The translations under genes were made by a program, and so were the position numbers. Positions 33,265 through 42,321 of a stretch of DNA of 62,278 bases are shown here, piece after piece. Positions within the stretch are counted from its first letter, which is position 1, and each line of letters starts with the position of its first letter. A model generated the notes under the pieces. That model was not told where the DNA came from. It saw only the letters and a program-made list of their open reading frames with translations, and ran no database searches. Source of the DNA: Arminella tubonensis (GTDB taxonomy: Bacteria; Pseudomonadota; Alphaproteobacteria; Rhizobiales; Rhizobiaceae). The DNA lies in contig NZ_PCDP01000075.1 in the NCBI RefSeq assembly GCF_003240585.1, positions 1 through 62,278 of the forward strand, read 5' to 3'.

Positions 33265-33582
33265 GGGGCATTCTCCAGATTGCTACTTTTTGGATTTCAG
33301 CTGGTGCGTTACATCTGCTCTTAGCAGTAAATGGCATGCCGCGTCCCGCAGTTATGTGCAAAGTCGAGAGACAATCGCGCATTAACGCTTCGACTTCGGA
33401 CCAAAAGGCCGCAGAATAGGGGTACTGAGGCTCTCCCGTGCAATTCTGAAAAGCGTCTTCGCCCTCGCCGATCTGCAACCGCGACACTGCTGCGGACACC
33501 AACGGTGGACGCCTGTTCAGCTTCGTGTCAGGTGCTGACCGTAGTTTTACATATTCGGTTCGGGAACTGAGGTGCGATAAAC
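33265..33582. other. 318-base stretch with no supported gene
   Basis: A minus-strand frame at 33239-33502 and a plus-strand frame at 33331-33570 exist, but neither has a good start or a recognisable product. The region presumably contains the promoter for the minus-strand small-gene run. Confidence 0.35.
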
Positions 33583-33723
33583 GTGGCGATTAGACCAATG
33601 CTATACGGCTTGATATTTGTCGGAGGGCTCCTTGCCATCGTCATGATGATACCGACTATCAGGTCGAGCCCACCGGGCTCGGTTGCTCTCGGCATTTCGC
33701 CGCTCGCGTCCCTTCGGCAGTAG
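33583..33723 (+). CDS. possible small single-span membrane protein, 46 aa
   Basis: GTG at 33583 with GAGGTG upstream, stop TAG at 33721-33723. The product has one hydrophobic helix (MLYGLIFVGGLLAIVMMIP) and a short Ser/Pro-rich tail, a common layout of small membrane proteins. An ATG start at 33598 would keep the helix. No further support; convergent with the LacI gene. Confidence 0.4.
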   Translation: MAIRPMLYGLIFVGGLLAIVMMIPTIRSSPPGSVALGISPLASLRQ

Positions 33724-33734
33724 CCGATCTCAAT

Positions 33735-34793
33735 TCAGACGGATTCGCGCTCGACCAAATCACCCTCGACCTTGATCTGCGGCGCGCGTTGCGTTGGCCG
33801 GGCCATCTGCTCGATCAGAAATTCGGCCGCGATCGAGCCCATTTCGAAGTGCGGCAAAACAACCGTTGTCAGCGGCGGGTGCATGTATTTGGCAATTTCC
33901 CGGTCGTCATAACCCATGACCGCGACATCCTCCGGAATGCGAAGGCCGAGTTCCTTCAGCGCCTCGTAGCAGCCAGAAGCCATCATGTCGTTGGCACAGA
34001 AGATCGCGGTGGGTGGCGAGGCCAGAGCCATCAGCTCCCGGGTATGATGATAACCTTCCGAGGGCTCCCAGTTGCCGTTGCGAATGAGATCGGGATCGAC
34101 GGGCAGGTCGGCAGATGCGTGCGCCTGCCGGTAGCCCTTGAGCCGATCGCGCGATGCATCCATGCGGGGTTCGCCGTTGATCATGCCTATGCGCGCGTGG
34201 CCGGCGCGAATGAGATGATCGGTCGCCGTGTGTCCGCCAAGGGTTTCTGCCGGCAACACCGACGGTGCCGATCGATCCGAAAGGTAGCAGTTCAGCAGGA
34301 CGGTCGGAACGCGCCGGGGAAGGTCGAGGCGTTCGATCCGCCTGGTGTGGATCGTTCCGTAGATCAGCCCGACCAAAGGCTGGGCCAGGATGCCCTCGAG
34401 GACGGCATGCTCGAGACTTGGGTCGCCACGCGTGCTCGCCGCGGTGATGGTGATCCCGTATTCCCACGCCTTCTCGCGAGCGCCGTCCATCGCCAGGCAC
34501 ATCCATGGGTCAGTCGAAAATTCGTTGACGACGAAGGCAATGGTGCCGGCGCTGCTCGATGCCGAAGGCTTTCCCGCCGTCAGCTTGTAGCCGAGCTTCT
34601 TGGCCGCATCATGCACGCGGCGCCTGGTATCGGCGGACAGGCGCGCGCCCTTCGCATCGTTGAGCACAAGCGAAACAGTGGTCTGCGATACGCCTGCTTC
34701 CAAAGCAACTTCGGTCATCGTCGGGCGTCTGACCGCGAGTGTCTCGACGCTCTCGCCTAGCTCGGGCTGCATTTTTTTGTCTGAGTGGTCCAT
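33735..34793 (-). CDS. LacI-family transcriptional regulator
   Basis: 352-residue sugar-responsive repressor. The N-terminal helix-turn-helix is MTEVALEAGVSQTTVSLVLN (residues 26-45), then the hinge region RRRVHDAAKKLGY, and a periplasmic-binding-protein-like effector domain (TAIFCANDMMASGCYEALKE, VAVMGYDDREIAKYMHPPL). The start at 34793 has only a weak ribosome site; ATG at 34772 is an alternative. It is divergent from the YtfQ-like transporter operon 234 bases away, which it very likely controls. Confidence 0.88.
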   Translation of the reverse strand: MDHSDKKMQPELGESVETLAVRRPTMTEVALEAGVSQTTVSLVLNDAKGARLSADTRRRVHDAAKKLGYKLTAGKPSASSSAGTIAFVVNEFSTDPWMCLAMDGAREKAWEYGITITAASTRGDPSLEHAVLEGILAQPLVGLIYGTIHTRRIERLDLPRRVPTVLLNCYLSDRSAPSVLPAETLGGHTATDHLIRAGHARIGMINGEPRMDASRDRLKGYRQAHASADLPVDPDLIRNGNWEPSEGYHHTRELMALASPPTAIFCANDMMASGCYEALKELGLRIPEDVAVMGYDDREIAKYMHPPLTTVVLPHFEMGSIAAEFLIEQMARPTQRAPQIKVEGDLVERESV

Positions 34794-34913
34794 TGGCGCA
34801 TCATACGGTTTGAACGAAAAGTTTCAAGTGGGATCGCTTCGCGCTATGCGCATATATTATCATACTTATCTCTTTGTTTTTGTGAGAACAATAAATTCAT
34901 ATTAGAAGAGTCA

Positions 34914-34935
34914 TTGACAATTATTAGCACCGGTG
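34914..34935 (+). promoter_or_regulatory. -35 box and candidate LacI-type operator upstream of the ytf-like operon
   Basis: A consensus TTGACA (34914-34919) is followed by the palindrome CACCGGTG (34928-34935), with the central CG typical of LacI-family operators. The palindrome would lie in the promoter spacer, an efficient place for repression. No clear -10 box follows at the right distance, so the promoter assignment is tentative. Confidence 0.4.
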
Positions 34936-35027
34936 ACAGGCTTCCGCTGACGCTGCTTGCGTTGTCCGCCTTGGGGGGAGCCTTTGACGGATAGAGTGGA
35001 AAACATGCCTATTGGGAGGTACTTGCA

Positions 35028-36008
35028 ATGGATATTACCCGTCGAAATTTCGTCCTTGTTTCCGCAGCGGGAGCTGCAGCCGCGCTCGCAGCCGTTCCGG
35101 CATTTGCCGAGGTGCCGAAGCTCAAGGAAAAGAAGGTCTACAAGGTCGGCTTCGCCCAGTCTGAAAGCAACAATCCCTGGCGTCTCGCGGAAACGGCGAG
35201 CATGAAGGCTGAAGCCGAGCGGCTTGGCTATCAGTTCGTCTACACCGATGCAGCAAGCTCCGCTGCAAAGCAGGCATCGGACGTCAACAGCATGATCGCC
35301 CAGGGCGTCGATGTCATCTTCCTGCCGCCACGCGAAGACAAACCGCTGGTTCCGGCGATCAAGGCAGCCAAGAAGGCCGGCATTCCGGTCATCCTAATCG
35401 ATCGCGACGTCGATCATAAGATGGCAAAGCCCGGCGAAGACTACCTGACCTTCATCGGTTCGGACTTCGTCAAGGAAGGTCAACGCGTCGCAGAATGGCT
35501 GATCAAGAAGACCGGCGGCAAGGCGACGATCATCGAGCTCGAAGGTACGACGGGTTCCTCACCGGCAAACGACCGCAAGAAGGGCTTCGACGAAGCTATC
35601 AAGAAGGAAGCCGGGATGAAGATCGTCGCCAGCCAGGATGGCGACTTCAACCGTGACAAGGGCCGTCAGGTCGCCGAAACGCTGATTCAGGCCCATCCCG
35701 AGGTCACCGCCATCTACGCTCACAACGACGAAATGGCGATCGGCGCCATCGCGGCACTGGAAGCCGCCGGCAAGACCCCCGGCAAGGACGTGATCATCGT
35801 CTCCATCGATGGCGAGAAGGACGGCGTTCAGGCTATCGTCGACGGCAAGATTGGCGCCATCTGCCAGTGCAGCCCGCTGTTTGGCCCCATCGCGTTCAAG
35901 ACGATGCAGGACTACGCTGCTGGAAAGAAGATCCCGCCATTCATCAAGAACGAAGATAAGTTCTATGATGGTGACAATGCAAAGGCAGAAGTGGCGAACG
36001 CATTCTAA
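35028..36008 (+). CDS. ytfQ: sugar ABC transporter substrate-binding protein, YtfQ-like
   Basis: Periplasmic binding protein of the ribose/galactofuranose type, 326 residues. It has a twin-arginine signal (ITRRNFVLVSAAG, cleavage after PAFA) and clear resemblance to E. coli YtfQ: VGFAQSESNNPWRLAETASM, VDVIFLPPREDKPLVPAI, NDRKKGFDEAIKKE, DFNRDKGRQVAETL, YAHNDEMAIGAI. YtfQ binds galactofuranose; the residues here are similar enough for a pentose- or hexofuranose-type ligand, but not proof of the same sugar. A 9-bp stem-loop separates it from the ATPase gene. Confidence 0.88.
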   Translation: MDITRRNFVLVSAAGAAAALAAVPAFAEVPKLKEKKVYKVGFAQSESNNPWRLAETASMKAEAERLGYQFVYTDAASSAAKQASDVNSMIAQGVDVIFLPPREDKPLVPAIKAAKKAGIPVILIDRDVDHKMAKPGEDYLTFIGSDFVKEGQRVAEWLIKKTGGKATIIELEGTTGSSPANDRKKGFDEAIKKEAGMKIVASQDGDFNRDKGRQVAETLIQAHPEVTAIYAHNDEMAIGAIAALEAAGKTPGKDVIIVSIDGEKDGVQAIVDGKIGAICQCSPLFGPIAFKTMQDYAAGKKIPPFIKNEDKFYDGDNAKAEVANAF

Positions 36009-36031
36009 ACACGTCAGCCTTGCGATTATTG

Positions 36032-36055
36032 GCCTTCCCCTTGATCGGGGAAGGC
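36032..36055 (+). terminator. intercistronic stem-loop after the ytfQ-like gene
   Basis: Perfect 9-bp stem GCCTTCCCC / GGGGAAGGC with a TTGATC loop, 23 bases behind the stop codon and without T-run. It probably protects the binding-protein message or causes partial termination before the ATPase gene that begins 14 bases later. Confidence 0.6.
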
Positions 36056-36069
36056 GTCGGGAGTGAAGA

Positions 36070-37644
36070 ATGAATACAAATTCGGTCAGCGGGCCGTCTC
36101 CAGTCATGCTCAGCATGTCCGGTGTTGAAAAGAGATTTGGCGGGGTCGTCGCGCTCAGCGGGGCGGACCTCGAAATTGGACATGGCGAAGTCCATGCTCT
36201 CGTCGGTGAAAATGGCGCGGGCAAATCTACGCTGATCAAGGTGCTGACCGGCTACCATCGCAGAGACGCCGGCCAGTTCACTTTTCTCGGGCAACCGTTC
36301 GACGTTGCCGATCCAAAGATGGCGCAGGCGCGCGGCATCGCCACAATCTACCAGGAAATCAACCTCGTGGGCTTTCGGTCGGTTGCGGAGAATGTCTGCC
36401 TCGGTCGCCCGTTCGGTCGTTTCGGCTTCATCAACTGGACTGCCTTGAACGCCGAAGCCGAACGGCTGCTCGGTCGGCTGAACCTCTCGATCGACGTCCG
36501 CCGACCGCTCGAGGACTTTTCCATCGCCACCCAGCAGATGGTGGCGATTGCCCGCACGCTCGGATTTTCCTCGCGTCTGGTGATCATGGACGAACCGACC
36601 TCGTCGCTGAACGACCGCGAGGTCGAGGTGCTCTTCAATGTGATCCGGCAATTGAAGTCGGAAGGCGTGTCGGTCGTCTTCGTCAGTCATAAGCTCGACG
36701 AACTCTACGCGATCTGTGACCGGGTTACGATCCTTCGAGACGGACGCACGGTCAAGACGGCGGCGATGAGCGAGATCAGCAAGCTCGAACTGGTCGCCGC
36801 CATGCTTGGCAAGGATTTAGGCCGCATCGAAAAGAGTGGCGTTACCGGCTTCGGCAGCAAGTCGACTGGCCAACACGAACCCTTGTTGGCCGCCCAAGGC
36901 CTGGCGCACCGGCCGCGCGTTCATGATGTGAGCTTTTCCGTCGGCAAGGGCGAGATCGTCGGGATTTCCGGCCTACTCGGCGCCGGTCGCACGGAGACCA
37001 CGCGGCTCGTTTTCGGAATGGACAAGCCAGAGAGCGGCAGCTTTGCCTATAAGGGCACAGCCTTCGCGCCGGTGTCTCCGAAGGACGCGATTGCCGCAGG
37101 GATCGGCTACTGCACCGAGGACCGAAAGGGCGAAGGCATAATCCCGCTGCTTTCCGTGCGTGAGAACCTGACGCTGGCCCTTCTTCCGATGCTGACGAAA
37201 AACGGCATTGTTGACGAGGCGAAGCAAAAACAGGTGGTCGATCGGTTTATAAAGCGCTTCGGCATCAAGTGCTCGAGCCCGGAACAGCCGATCCGCGAAC
37301 TCTCAGGTGGAAATCAGCAGAAGGTACTGCTGGCACGCTGGCTGGCGCTTGATCCGGAGCTTCTCATCCTCGACGAACCGACGCGCGGCATCGATGTCGG
37401 TGCAAAGGCCGAAATCCAGGCGCTCATCCGCGAACTGGCGGAAAAGGGTCTTGGCGTGCTGATGGTTTCTTCCGAGATCGAGGAAATCGTCGAAGGATCC
37501 GACAAGGCCTACATTCTTCGTGACGGACGAACGGTTGCTACTCTGAAAGGCGATGGGCTGACCGCCGATGCCATGCTTGGCGCGATGGCGCACGGGGCCG
37601 ACCCCGCATCTCCATCCGAGGTCGCTCAAGGAACAGGCCGATGA
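36070..37644 (+). CDS. ytfR: sugar ABC transporter ATP-binding protein, YtfR/RbsA-like
   Basis: Double-ATPase subunit of a CUT2 importer, 524 residues. N-terminal half: Walker A GENGAGKST (about residues 47-55), Q-loop IYQEINLVG, Walker B LVIMDEPTSSL and H-loop VSHKLDEL. C-terminal half: degenerate Walker A region GLLGAGRTETT, signature LSGGNQQKV, Walker B LLILDEPTRGIDVG. This one-canonical, one-degenerate layout is normal for RbsA-type proteins. The stop overlaps the next permease start (ATGA). Confidence 0.9.
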   Translation: MNTNSVSGPSPVMLSMSGVEKRFGGVVALSGADLEIGHGEVHALVGENGAGKSTLIKVLTGYHRRDAGQFTFLGQPFDVADPKMAQARGIATIYQEINLVGFRSVAENVCLGRPFGRFGFINWTALNAEAERLLGRLNLSIDVRRPLEDFSIATQQMVAIARTLGFSSRLVIMDEPTSSLNDREVEVLFNVIRQLKSEGVSVVFVSHKLDELYAICDRVTILRDGRTVKTAAMSEISKLELVAAMLGKDLGRIEKSGVTGFGSKSTGQHEPLLAAQGLAHRPRVHDVSFSVGKGEIVGISGLLGAGRTETTRLVFGMDKPESGSFAYKGTAFAPVSPKDAIAAGIGYCTEDRKGEGIIPLLSVRENLTLALLPMLTKNGIVDEAKQKQVVDRFIKRFGIKCSSPEQPIRELSGGNQQKVLLARWLALDPELLILDEPTRGIDVGAKAEIQALIRELAEKGLGVLMVSSEIEEIVEGSDKAYILRDGRTVATLKGDGLTADAMLGAMAHGADPASPSEVAQGTGR

Positions 37645-38627
37645 TAGATGTTTCCACCGCGGCCGCACCCCGGCGATTGCCGCAATTTTCGCTGGCAAAA
37701 CACGGAGCGTTTCTGGCGCTCCTGGCCTTGCTTGCCTTCAACCTGTTGTTCACACCGCACTTCGCCTCGCTGCAGACCTTCAACGTCAACATGACGCAGG
37801 TGGCGCCGATCGTCATCGTTGCGGTCGGCATGACGCTGGTCATTGCCACTGCAGGCATCGACCTCTCGGTCGGTTCGCTGATGGCGGTTGCCGGCCAGCT
37901 GGCGCCGCTGATCTTTCTCGACAAGGTGCTGGGGCTTCCAGTGTACCTCATCATTCCGCTCGCCTTTATCGTGCCGCTGATCGTGACGACGCTGCTGGGG
38001 CTCTTCAACGGCATTCTCGTCAGTCACTACCGTATCCAGCCGATTGTCGCCACGCTCGTCCTTTATATCGCCGGCCGCGGGATCGCCCAGGTCCTGACCA
38101 ACGGCAACCTCGTCACCTTCCGCGAGCCGAATTTCCAATGGATCGGCCTTGCTCGGCCGCTCGGAGTGCCGGTGCAGTCGATTGCCATGGTCATCTTCGT
38201 GGTTGCAGCGATCTGGCTTGTGCGCAAGACCCTTTTCGGCCGCTCTGTCCTGGCTGTCGGGGGCAATGAAACGGCCGCCTATCTCTCAGGAATGTCGGTC
38301 GGCAAGATCAAGCGCCGCGTCTACATGATCAGCGGCCTCTGCGCCGGTTTCGCCGGCCTGATCGTCATTGCCATCAACTCGTCATCCGATGCGAACCAGG
38401 TCGGGCTTGGAATGGAGCTTGATGCGATTGCGGCGGTTGCTGTTGGCGGTACGCCATTTGCGGGCGGCAAGGCCAATCTCGTCGGAACGCTGCTCGGCGC
38501 GCTCATCATCCAGTTGGTGCGCTATTCGCTGATTGCCAACGGCGTTCCGGATGCGGCAGCGCTGGTGGTCAAGGCCGGGCTGATCGTCCTTGCCGTCTGG
38601 CTGCAGAGACATGGAAAGAACGGATGA
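37641..38627 (+). CDS. ytfT: sugar ABC transporter permease, YtfT-like
   Basis: 328-residue CUT2 permease with 8-10 hydrophobic segments. The family stretches VIATAGIDLSVGSLMAVAG and VGGTPFAGGKANLVGTLLGA are present. It forms the channel with the next gene product, YjfF-like; two different permeases are characteristic of the YtfQRT-YjfF arrangement. It overlaps both neighbours by 4 bases. Confidence 0.9.
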   Translation: MIDVSTAAAPRRLPQFSLAKHGAFLALLALLAFNLLFTPHFASLQTFNVNMTQVAPIVIVAVGMTLVIATAGIDLSVGSLMAVAGQLAPLIFLDKVLGLPVYLIIPLAFIVPLIVTTLLGLFNGILVSHYRIQPIVATLVLYIAGRGIAQVLTNGNLVTFREPNFQWIGLARPLGVPVQSIAMVIFVVAAIWLVRKTLFGRSVLAVGGNETAAYLSGMSVGKIKRRVYMISGLCAGFAGLIVIAINSSSDANQVGLGMELDAIAAVAVGGTPFAGGKANLVGTLLGALIIQLVRYSLIANGVPDAAALVVKAGLIVLAVWLQRHGKNG

Positions 38628-39604
38628 TGACAAGCAGAAAATCGCTCTCCGAATTCATCGGACGTTACGGTGTCATCGCCGCGTTGGTCGCCCTCATCAT
38701 CTTCGGGGCGCTGCGCTACGACAACTTCCTCGGCGAGTTCAACATCCTGACATTTATGCGCTACAACTCCATGTTTGCGCTGGTGTCGCTGGGCATGGCC
38801 TTCGTTATCATGACCGGCGGTATCGATCTTTCCGTCGGCGCCGTTGCAGCTCTTGGCAGCGTCGTCTCCGCCATGGCCTCGCCCTATGGGTTTGTGCCTG
38901 GGCTTCTGGCCGGCGCTGGGGTCGGTCTTGTCGCCGGGCTGCTCAACGGTCTGATGGTCACGCGTCTAGGCATATTTCCCTTTATCGCAACCTTGGCGAT
39001 GATGCTCGCCGCAAAGGGCACGGCCCTTTTGTTGTCCGGTAACGCATCCGTCGAAGTCGATTACGACAGCACGTTCACGGTTCTTGGCCAAGGAGACCTT
39101 TTCGCCTTTCCTATCCCGGCATGGATCGCATTGCTGTGCTTCATTGCCGGGTCAATCGTTCTCAATTTCACCGAAATCGGGCGGACCACTTTGGCGATTG
39201 GTGGAAATGAGGATGCAACGCGGTTGATGGGTCTTCCGATCGACCGCGTCAAGCTTATGGTCTACGCCGCGAGCGGAACCTTGGCCGCGATCGCCGGCGT
39301 CATCCTCGCCTCCCAGTTCGGCGCCGGGCAGCCGATCGAAGGGCAGGGATGGGAACTTTTCGCCATAGCAGCCGTGGTCGTTGGCGGGACGTCGCTGATG
39401 GGCGGCAAGGGATCGGTCGGAACGACACTTGCCGGTGTCGCCCTGTTGGGGCTGATCTTCAACATTCTCAATTTCGAAAACGGCCTCGGCTGGATCAGCC
39501 TGTCCGCTTACTGGCAATCGGTCGTTCGCGGTGTTTTCCTCCTGATTGTCGTTGTCCTCCAGACGCGGCTCGGCAGGCGTGACCTGGAGGAGAGACTGGG
39601 TTAA
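38624..39604 (+). CDS. yjfF: sugar ABC transporter permease, YjfF-like
   Basis: 326-residue CUT2 permease, second channel subunit. It has VIMTGGIDLSVGAVAALGSV and VVVGGTSLMGGKGSVGTTLAG, with the expected number of membrane segments. ATGA overlap with the previous permease shows tight coupling. An SDR dehydrogenase gene follows 42 bases later in the same direction. Confidence 0.9.
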   Translation: MMTSRKSLSEFIGRYGVIAALVALIIFGALRYDNFLGEFNILTFMRYNSMFALVSLGMAFVIMTGGIDLSVGAVAALGSVVSAMASPYGFVPGLLAGAGVGLVAGLLNGLMVTRLGIFPFIATLAMMLAAKGTALLLSGNASVEVDYDSTFTVLGQGDLFAFPIPAWIALLCFIAGSIVLNFTEIGRTTLAIGGNEDATRLMGLPIDRVKLMVYAASGTLAAIAGVILASQFGAGQPIEGQGWELFAIAAVVVGGTSLMGGKGSVGTTLAGVALLGLIFNILNFENGLGWISLSAYWQSVVRGVFLLIVVVLQTRLGRRDLEERLG

Positions 39605-39646
39605 ACCTCTGACCCAGCCGATCGCGCATACGGAGGAGAGCGAAGC

Positions 39647-40372
39647 ATGGAGTGGAGGGGAAAACGTGTTCTGGTGACTGGTGCCGGCAAGGGCATTGGT
39701 CGGGCGACCGCTATAAAGCTTGGCCATCGGGGCGCAACCGTGATCGCCGTGACGCGCAGCAAAGACGATCTCCGGACGCTGGCGGCCGAGATCGACTGCC
39801 AGCAGGTTTGCGTTGATGTCGCCGATGGCGATGCACTCCGCACGGCGGTTTCGTCGGCGCTGCCGGTCGACATGCTTGTCAATTGCGCCGGGACAACCGT
39901 GCTTTCCTCCTTCATCGACACCGATCCGGAAGAATTCGATCGCGTCATCAGCGTCAACACCAAGGCGCCAGTTATCATCGGGCAGATCGTGGTGCGGGAT
40001 TGGCTGCGCCGCGGCGTTCGCGGCTCTATCGTCAATGTCTCCAGCGATGCCGCACGTCGTGCGGTTGCCGACCACACCGTTTATTGCGCATCAAAGGCAG
40101 CGCTCGATGCGGTGACACGGGTCATGGCGCTCGAACTCGGGCCGTCGGGCATCAGGGTCAACAGCGTCAATCCGACGGTGACGATGACGCCGATGGGAGT
40201 GCTGGCATGGAGCGATCCGGCAAAAGCTGACCCCGTCAGGGCGCGTATCCCGCTTGGTCGCTTCCTTGAACCGGATGAAATTGCCGAAGCCATCTTGTTC
40301 CTGCTGAGCGACGAGGCAAGTATGATCAACGGCGTCTCATTGGCCGTCGACGGCGGGCTCGCGATTACGTGA
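39647..40372 (+). CDS. short-chain dehydrogenase, L-xylulose-reductase-like
   Basis: 241-residue SDR. It carries the cofactor motif TGAGKGIGRATA (residues 11-22), NCAG, catalytic serine in VNVSSDAA, and the YCASKAAL catalytic tyrosine/lysine. The C-terminal part (SVNPTVTMTPMGVLAWSDP, then RIPLGRF) closely resembles dicarbonyl/L-xylulose reductase (DCXR). It would interconvert a ketose and its polyol, or oxidise a related sugar, using NAD(P)H. As the only enzyme gene in the ytf-like operon it probably performs the first step on the imported sugar, which suggests a pentose, pentulose or polyol rather than galactofuranose. Confidence 0.82.
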   Translation: MEWRGKRVLVTGAGKGIGRATAIKLGHRGATVIAVTRSKDDLRTLAAEIDCQQVCVDVADGDALRTAVSSALPVDMLVNCAGTTVLSSFIDTDPEEFDRVISVNTKAPVIIGQIVVRDWLRRGVRGSIVNVSSDAARRAVADHTVYCASKAALDAVTRVMALELGPSGIRVNSVNPTVTMTPMGVLAWSDPAKADPVRARIPLGRFLEPDEIAEAILFLLSDEASMINGVSLAVDGGLAIT

Positions 40373-40479
40373 ACGCCGAGCGTTGCATTGCAGCTATTAA
40401 TGTTATCGAGGTAACGACTCCGTAAGGCAAATCTGGCACGCTCACCGCACGCTGCTGAATGGATTGGCCGGGGACTATC

Positions 40480-40755
40480 ATGAACCATACGAAAGACGAC
40501 TGGATCAGCCAGCGTGCCTATTCCCTATGGGAAGCAGAGGGCAGGCCGGAAGGCCGCGGTGGTGGCCATTGGGCACAGGCGGCGATCGAATTCGAACGAC
40601 TGGAGCAGACCAGGGCTTCGGTCGACGGCAGCGAGCTCGTGGCAAAGCTGCGGGCAGCCAGTCGTCTGATGCAGGCCGCGAGCGGCGACGCCTCCTTGCC
40701 CGGTGCATCGTCGGCGAAGGAGACAGCTTCCAGGAAATCACGCACCGGCCGCTGA
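40480..40755 (+). CDS. DUF2934-like small protein, 91 aa
   Basis: ATG at 40480 preceded by GGGGA. The N-terminal half, DDWISQRAYSLWEAEGRPEG then GHWAQAAIEFERLE, matches the DUF2934 pattern common in rhizobia (W-I-x-x-R-A-Y-x-L-W-x-x-x-G-x-P, D/G-x-H-W). The rest is low-complexity and charged. Function unknown; some relatives are stress-induced. Confidence 0.75.
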   Translation: MNHTKDDWISQRAYSLWEAEGRPEGRGGGHWAQAAIEFERLEQTRASVDGSELVAKLRAASRLMQAASGDASLPGASSAKETASRKSRTGR

Positions 40756-40962
40756 TCCAGCTCCGCCGGCCACCTGCAAAAGCCATCTCGGCGGCTGCCA
40801 TCAGCCGGACGCGCCAATTTCAGCAGGAATAGCCGTGCTTTTGAGCAGAATAGCTCGGCACGTGGACAAAATTTAATTCCACCACAAATTCCGTATTCAT
40901 CTGCGGCCAGCTAAGGTCGCACAATGATGCTCCTTTTTGGAGCGCAGAAGAAAGGTGAATTG

Positions 40963-42321
40963 ATGGCTCGGACTTTTCGGGTCTTGGTGTCGGTCGCGAT
41001 CGTCGGCGCGCTAGGCTTTGGTGCCTACGCCACACGCGATCGTTGGCTGGGTAATGTGGAGCGAATTCTGGGGTTCGGTCAGGCCAGCGAGACCTCTCAG
41101 CAGGCGGGCAATCGGCAGGGCGGCAATCAACAATCCGGGAACCGGCAAGGCAACGGGCGGCGGCGTGGCGATGCCCAGTCTCAAGGCCCGACACCCGTGC
41201 TCGTGGCCGACGCAAAGACGACTGACGTCCCTGTCTATATCGATGGCGTCGGCTCGGTGAAACCGTTGAACACAGTGACCGTTCGCCCGCAGGTGAGCGG
41301 CAAGATCGTCGAGGTCGATTTCGAGGAAGGCCAGGATATCAAGAAGGGCGACGTCATCGTCCGGATCGACGACGCGGTCTACAAGGCAGCGCTCGACCAG
41401 GCAATCGGCAAGAAGGCGCAGGACCAGGCACTCCTTCAGAATGCCCGACTGGACCTCGAACGATATACGCGGCTCGTGCAGTCAAGCTCGGGAACGCAGC
41501 AGCAGGCAGATACCGCCCGTTCGCAGGTTGCCCAATACACCGCCGCAATCCAGTCCGACCAGGCGGCAATCGAGAGCGCGCAAGCGACCCTCGACTACAC
41601 GACAATCAAGGCCCCGATCGACGGGCGTACCGGCATCCGCAACGTGGACATCGGCAACATCGTCAGTTCGTCGGATACAACAGGCATCGTCACGTTGTCG
41701 CAGATCAAGCCGATCTCCGTGGTATTCTCTGTTCCGCAACAGCAGCTTGCCAGGGTCAACGCGGCAAGTGCCGGCGGTTTGCTCAGCGTCGAGGCGATTT
41801 CCGGGGATGGCCAGACCGTCATCGATAATGGCACGCTTGCCGTTGTCGACAACCAGGTCGACCCGACCACCGGCACGGTCAAGCTCAAAGCAAATTTCGC
41901 AAACGACAAACTGGCGCTCTGGCCAGGCGCCTTCGTCAACGCGCGATTGCTGGTCGAGACGATGAAGGGCGTGACCGTGGTGCCAACGGCAGCGGTCCAG
42001 CGCGGTCCCAGCGGCACTTTCGTCTATCTCGTTCAACCCAATCAGACTGTCACGATGAAGACCGTCAAGGTAGGCCTGCAGGATGATGTCCAGGCGGTGG
42101 TCACCGAAGGGGTTGCTGCCGGCGACAAGGTGGTGACAACGGGCTTTGCAAGGCTGCAGGACGGGGCGAAGGTCGAAATATCCGGGCCTTCCGAGCCTGC
42201 AGCACCGCCAGCGACCCCCCCGCAAGACGACCAGCAGAAGGGCCGTCATCGTCACAAGCAAAACGGCACGGCCAGTGACGGAGACGCCACATCAGCCATT
42301 CCGCCCACGCCGAAGTCATGA
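40963..42321 (+). CDS. mdtA: RND efflux periplasmic adaptor, MdtA-like
   Basis: 452-residue membrane-fusion protein from the ATG at 40963; the frame is open to 40924. It has an N-terminal membrane anchor (residues 5-25), a Gln/Gly/Asn-rich linker (residues 40-75), a lipoyl half-motif VRPQVSGKIVEVDFEEGQDI, a coiled-coil hairpin about residues 145-220 (AALDQAIGKKAQDQALLQNA), the second lipoyl half IKAPIDGRTGIRNVDIGN, then barrel and membrane-proximal domains. The C-terminus is a charged, Pro-rich tail. It bridges the two following RND pumps to an outer-membrane channel; no TolC-like gene is in the window. Confidence 0.88.
   Translation: MARTFRVLVSVAIVGALGFGAYATRDRWLGNVERILGFGQASETSQQAGNRQGGNQQSGNRQGNGRRRGDAQSQGPTPVLVADAKTTDVPVYIDGVGSVKPLNTVTVRPQVSGKIVEVDFEEGQDIKKGDVIVRIDDAVYKAALDQAIGKKAQDQALLQNARLDLERYTRLVQSSSGTQQQADTARSQVAQYTAAIQSDQAAIESAQATLDYTTIKAPIDGRTGIRNVDIGNIVSSSDTTGIVTLSQIKPISVVFSVPQQQLARVNAASAGGLLSVEAISGDGQTVIDNGTLAVVDNQVDPTTGTVKLKANFANDKLALWPGAFVNARLLVETMKGVTVVPTAAVQRGPSGTFVYLVQPNQTVTMKTVKVGLQDDVQAVVTEGVAAGDKVVTTGFARLQDGAKVEISGPSEPAAPPATPPQDDQQKGRHRHKQNGTASDGDATSAIPPTPKS

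Noticed and set aside
33239..33502. Minus-strand frame of 87 codons before the small genes of ftsZ2
   Set aside because: Starts only with TTG, has no ribosome site, and overlaps the better supported 58-residue gene in a different frame.
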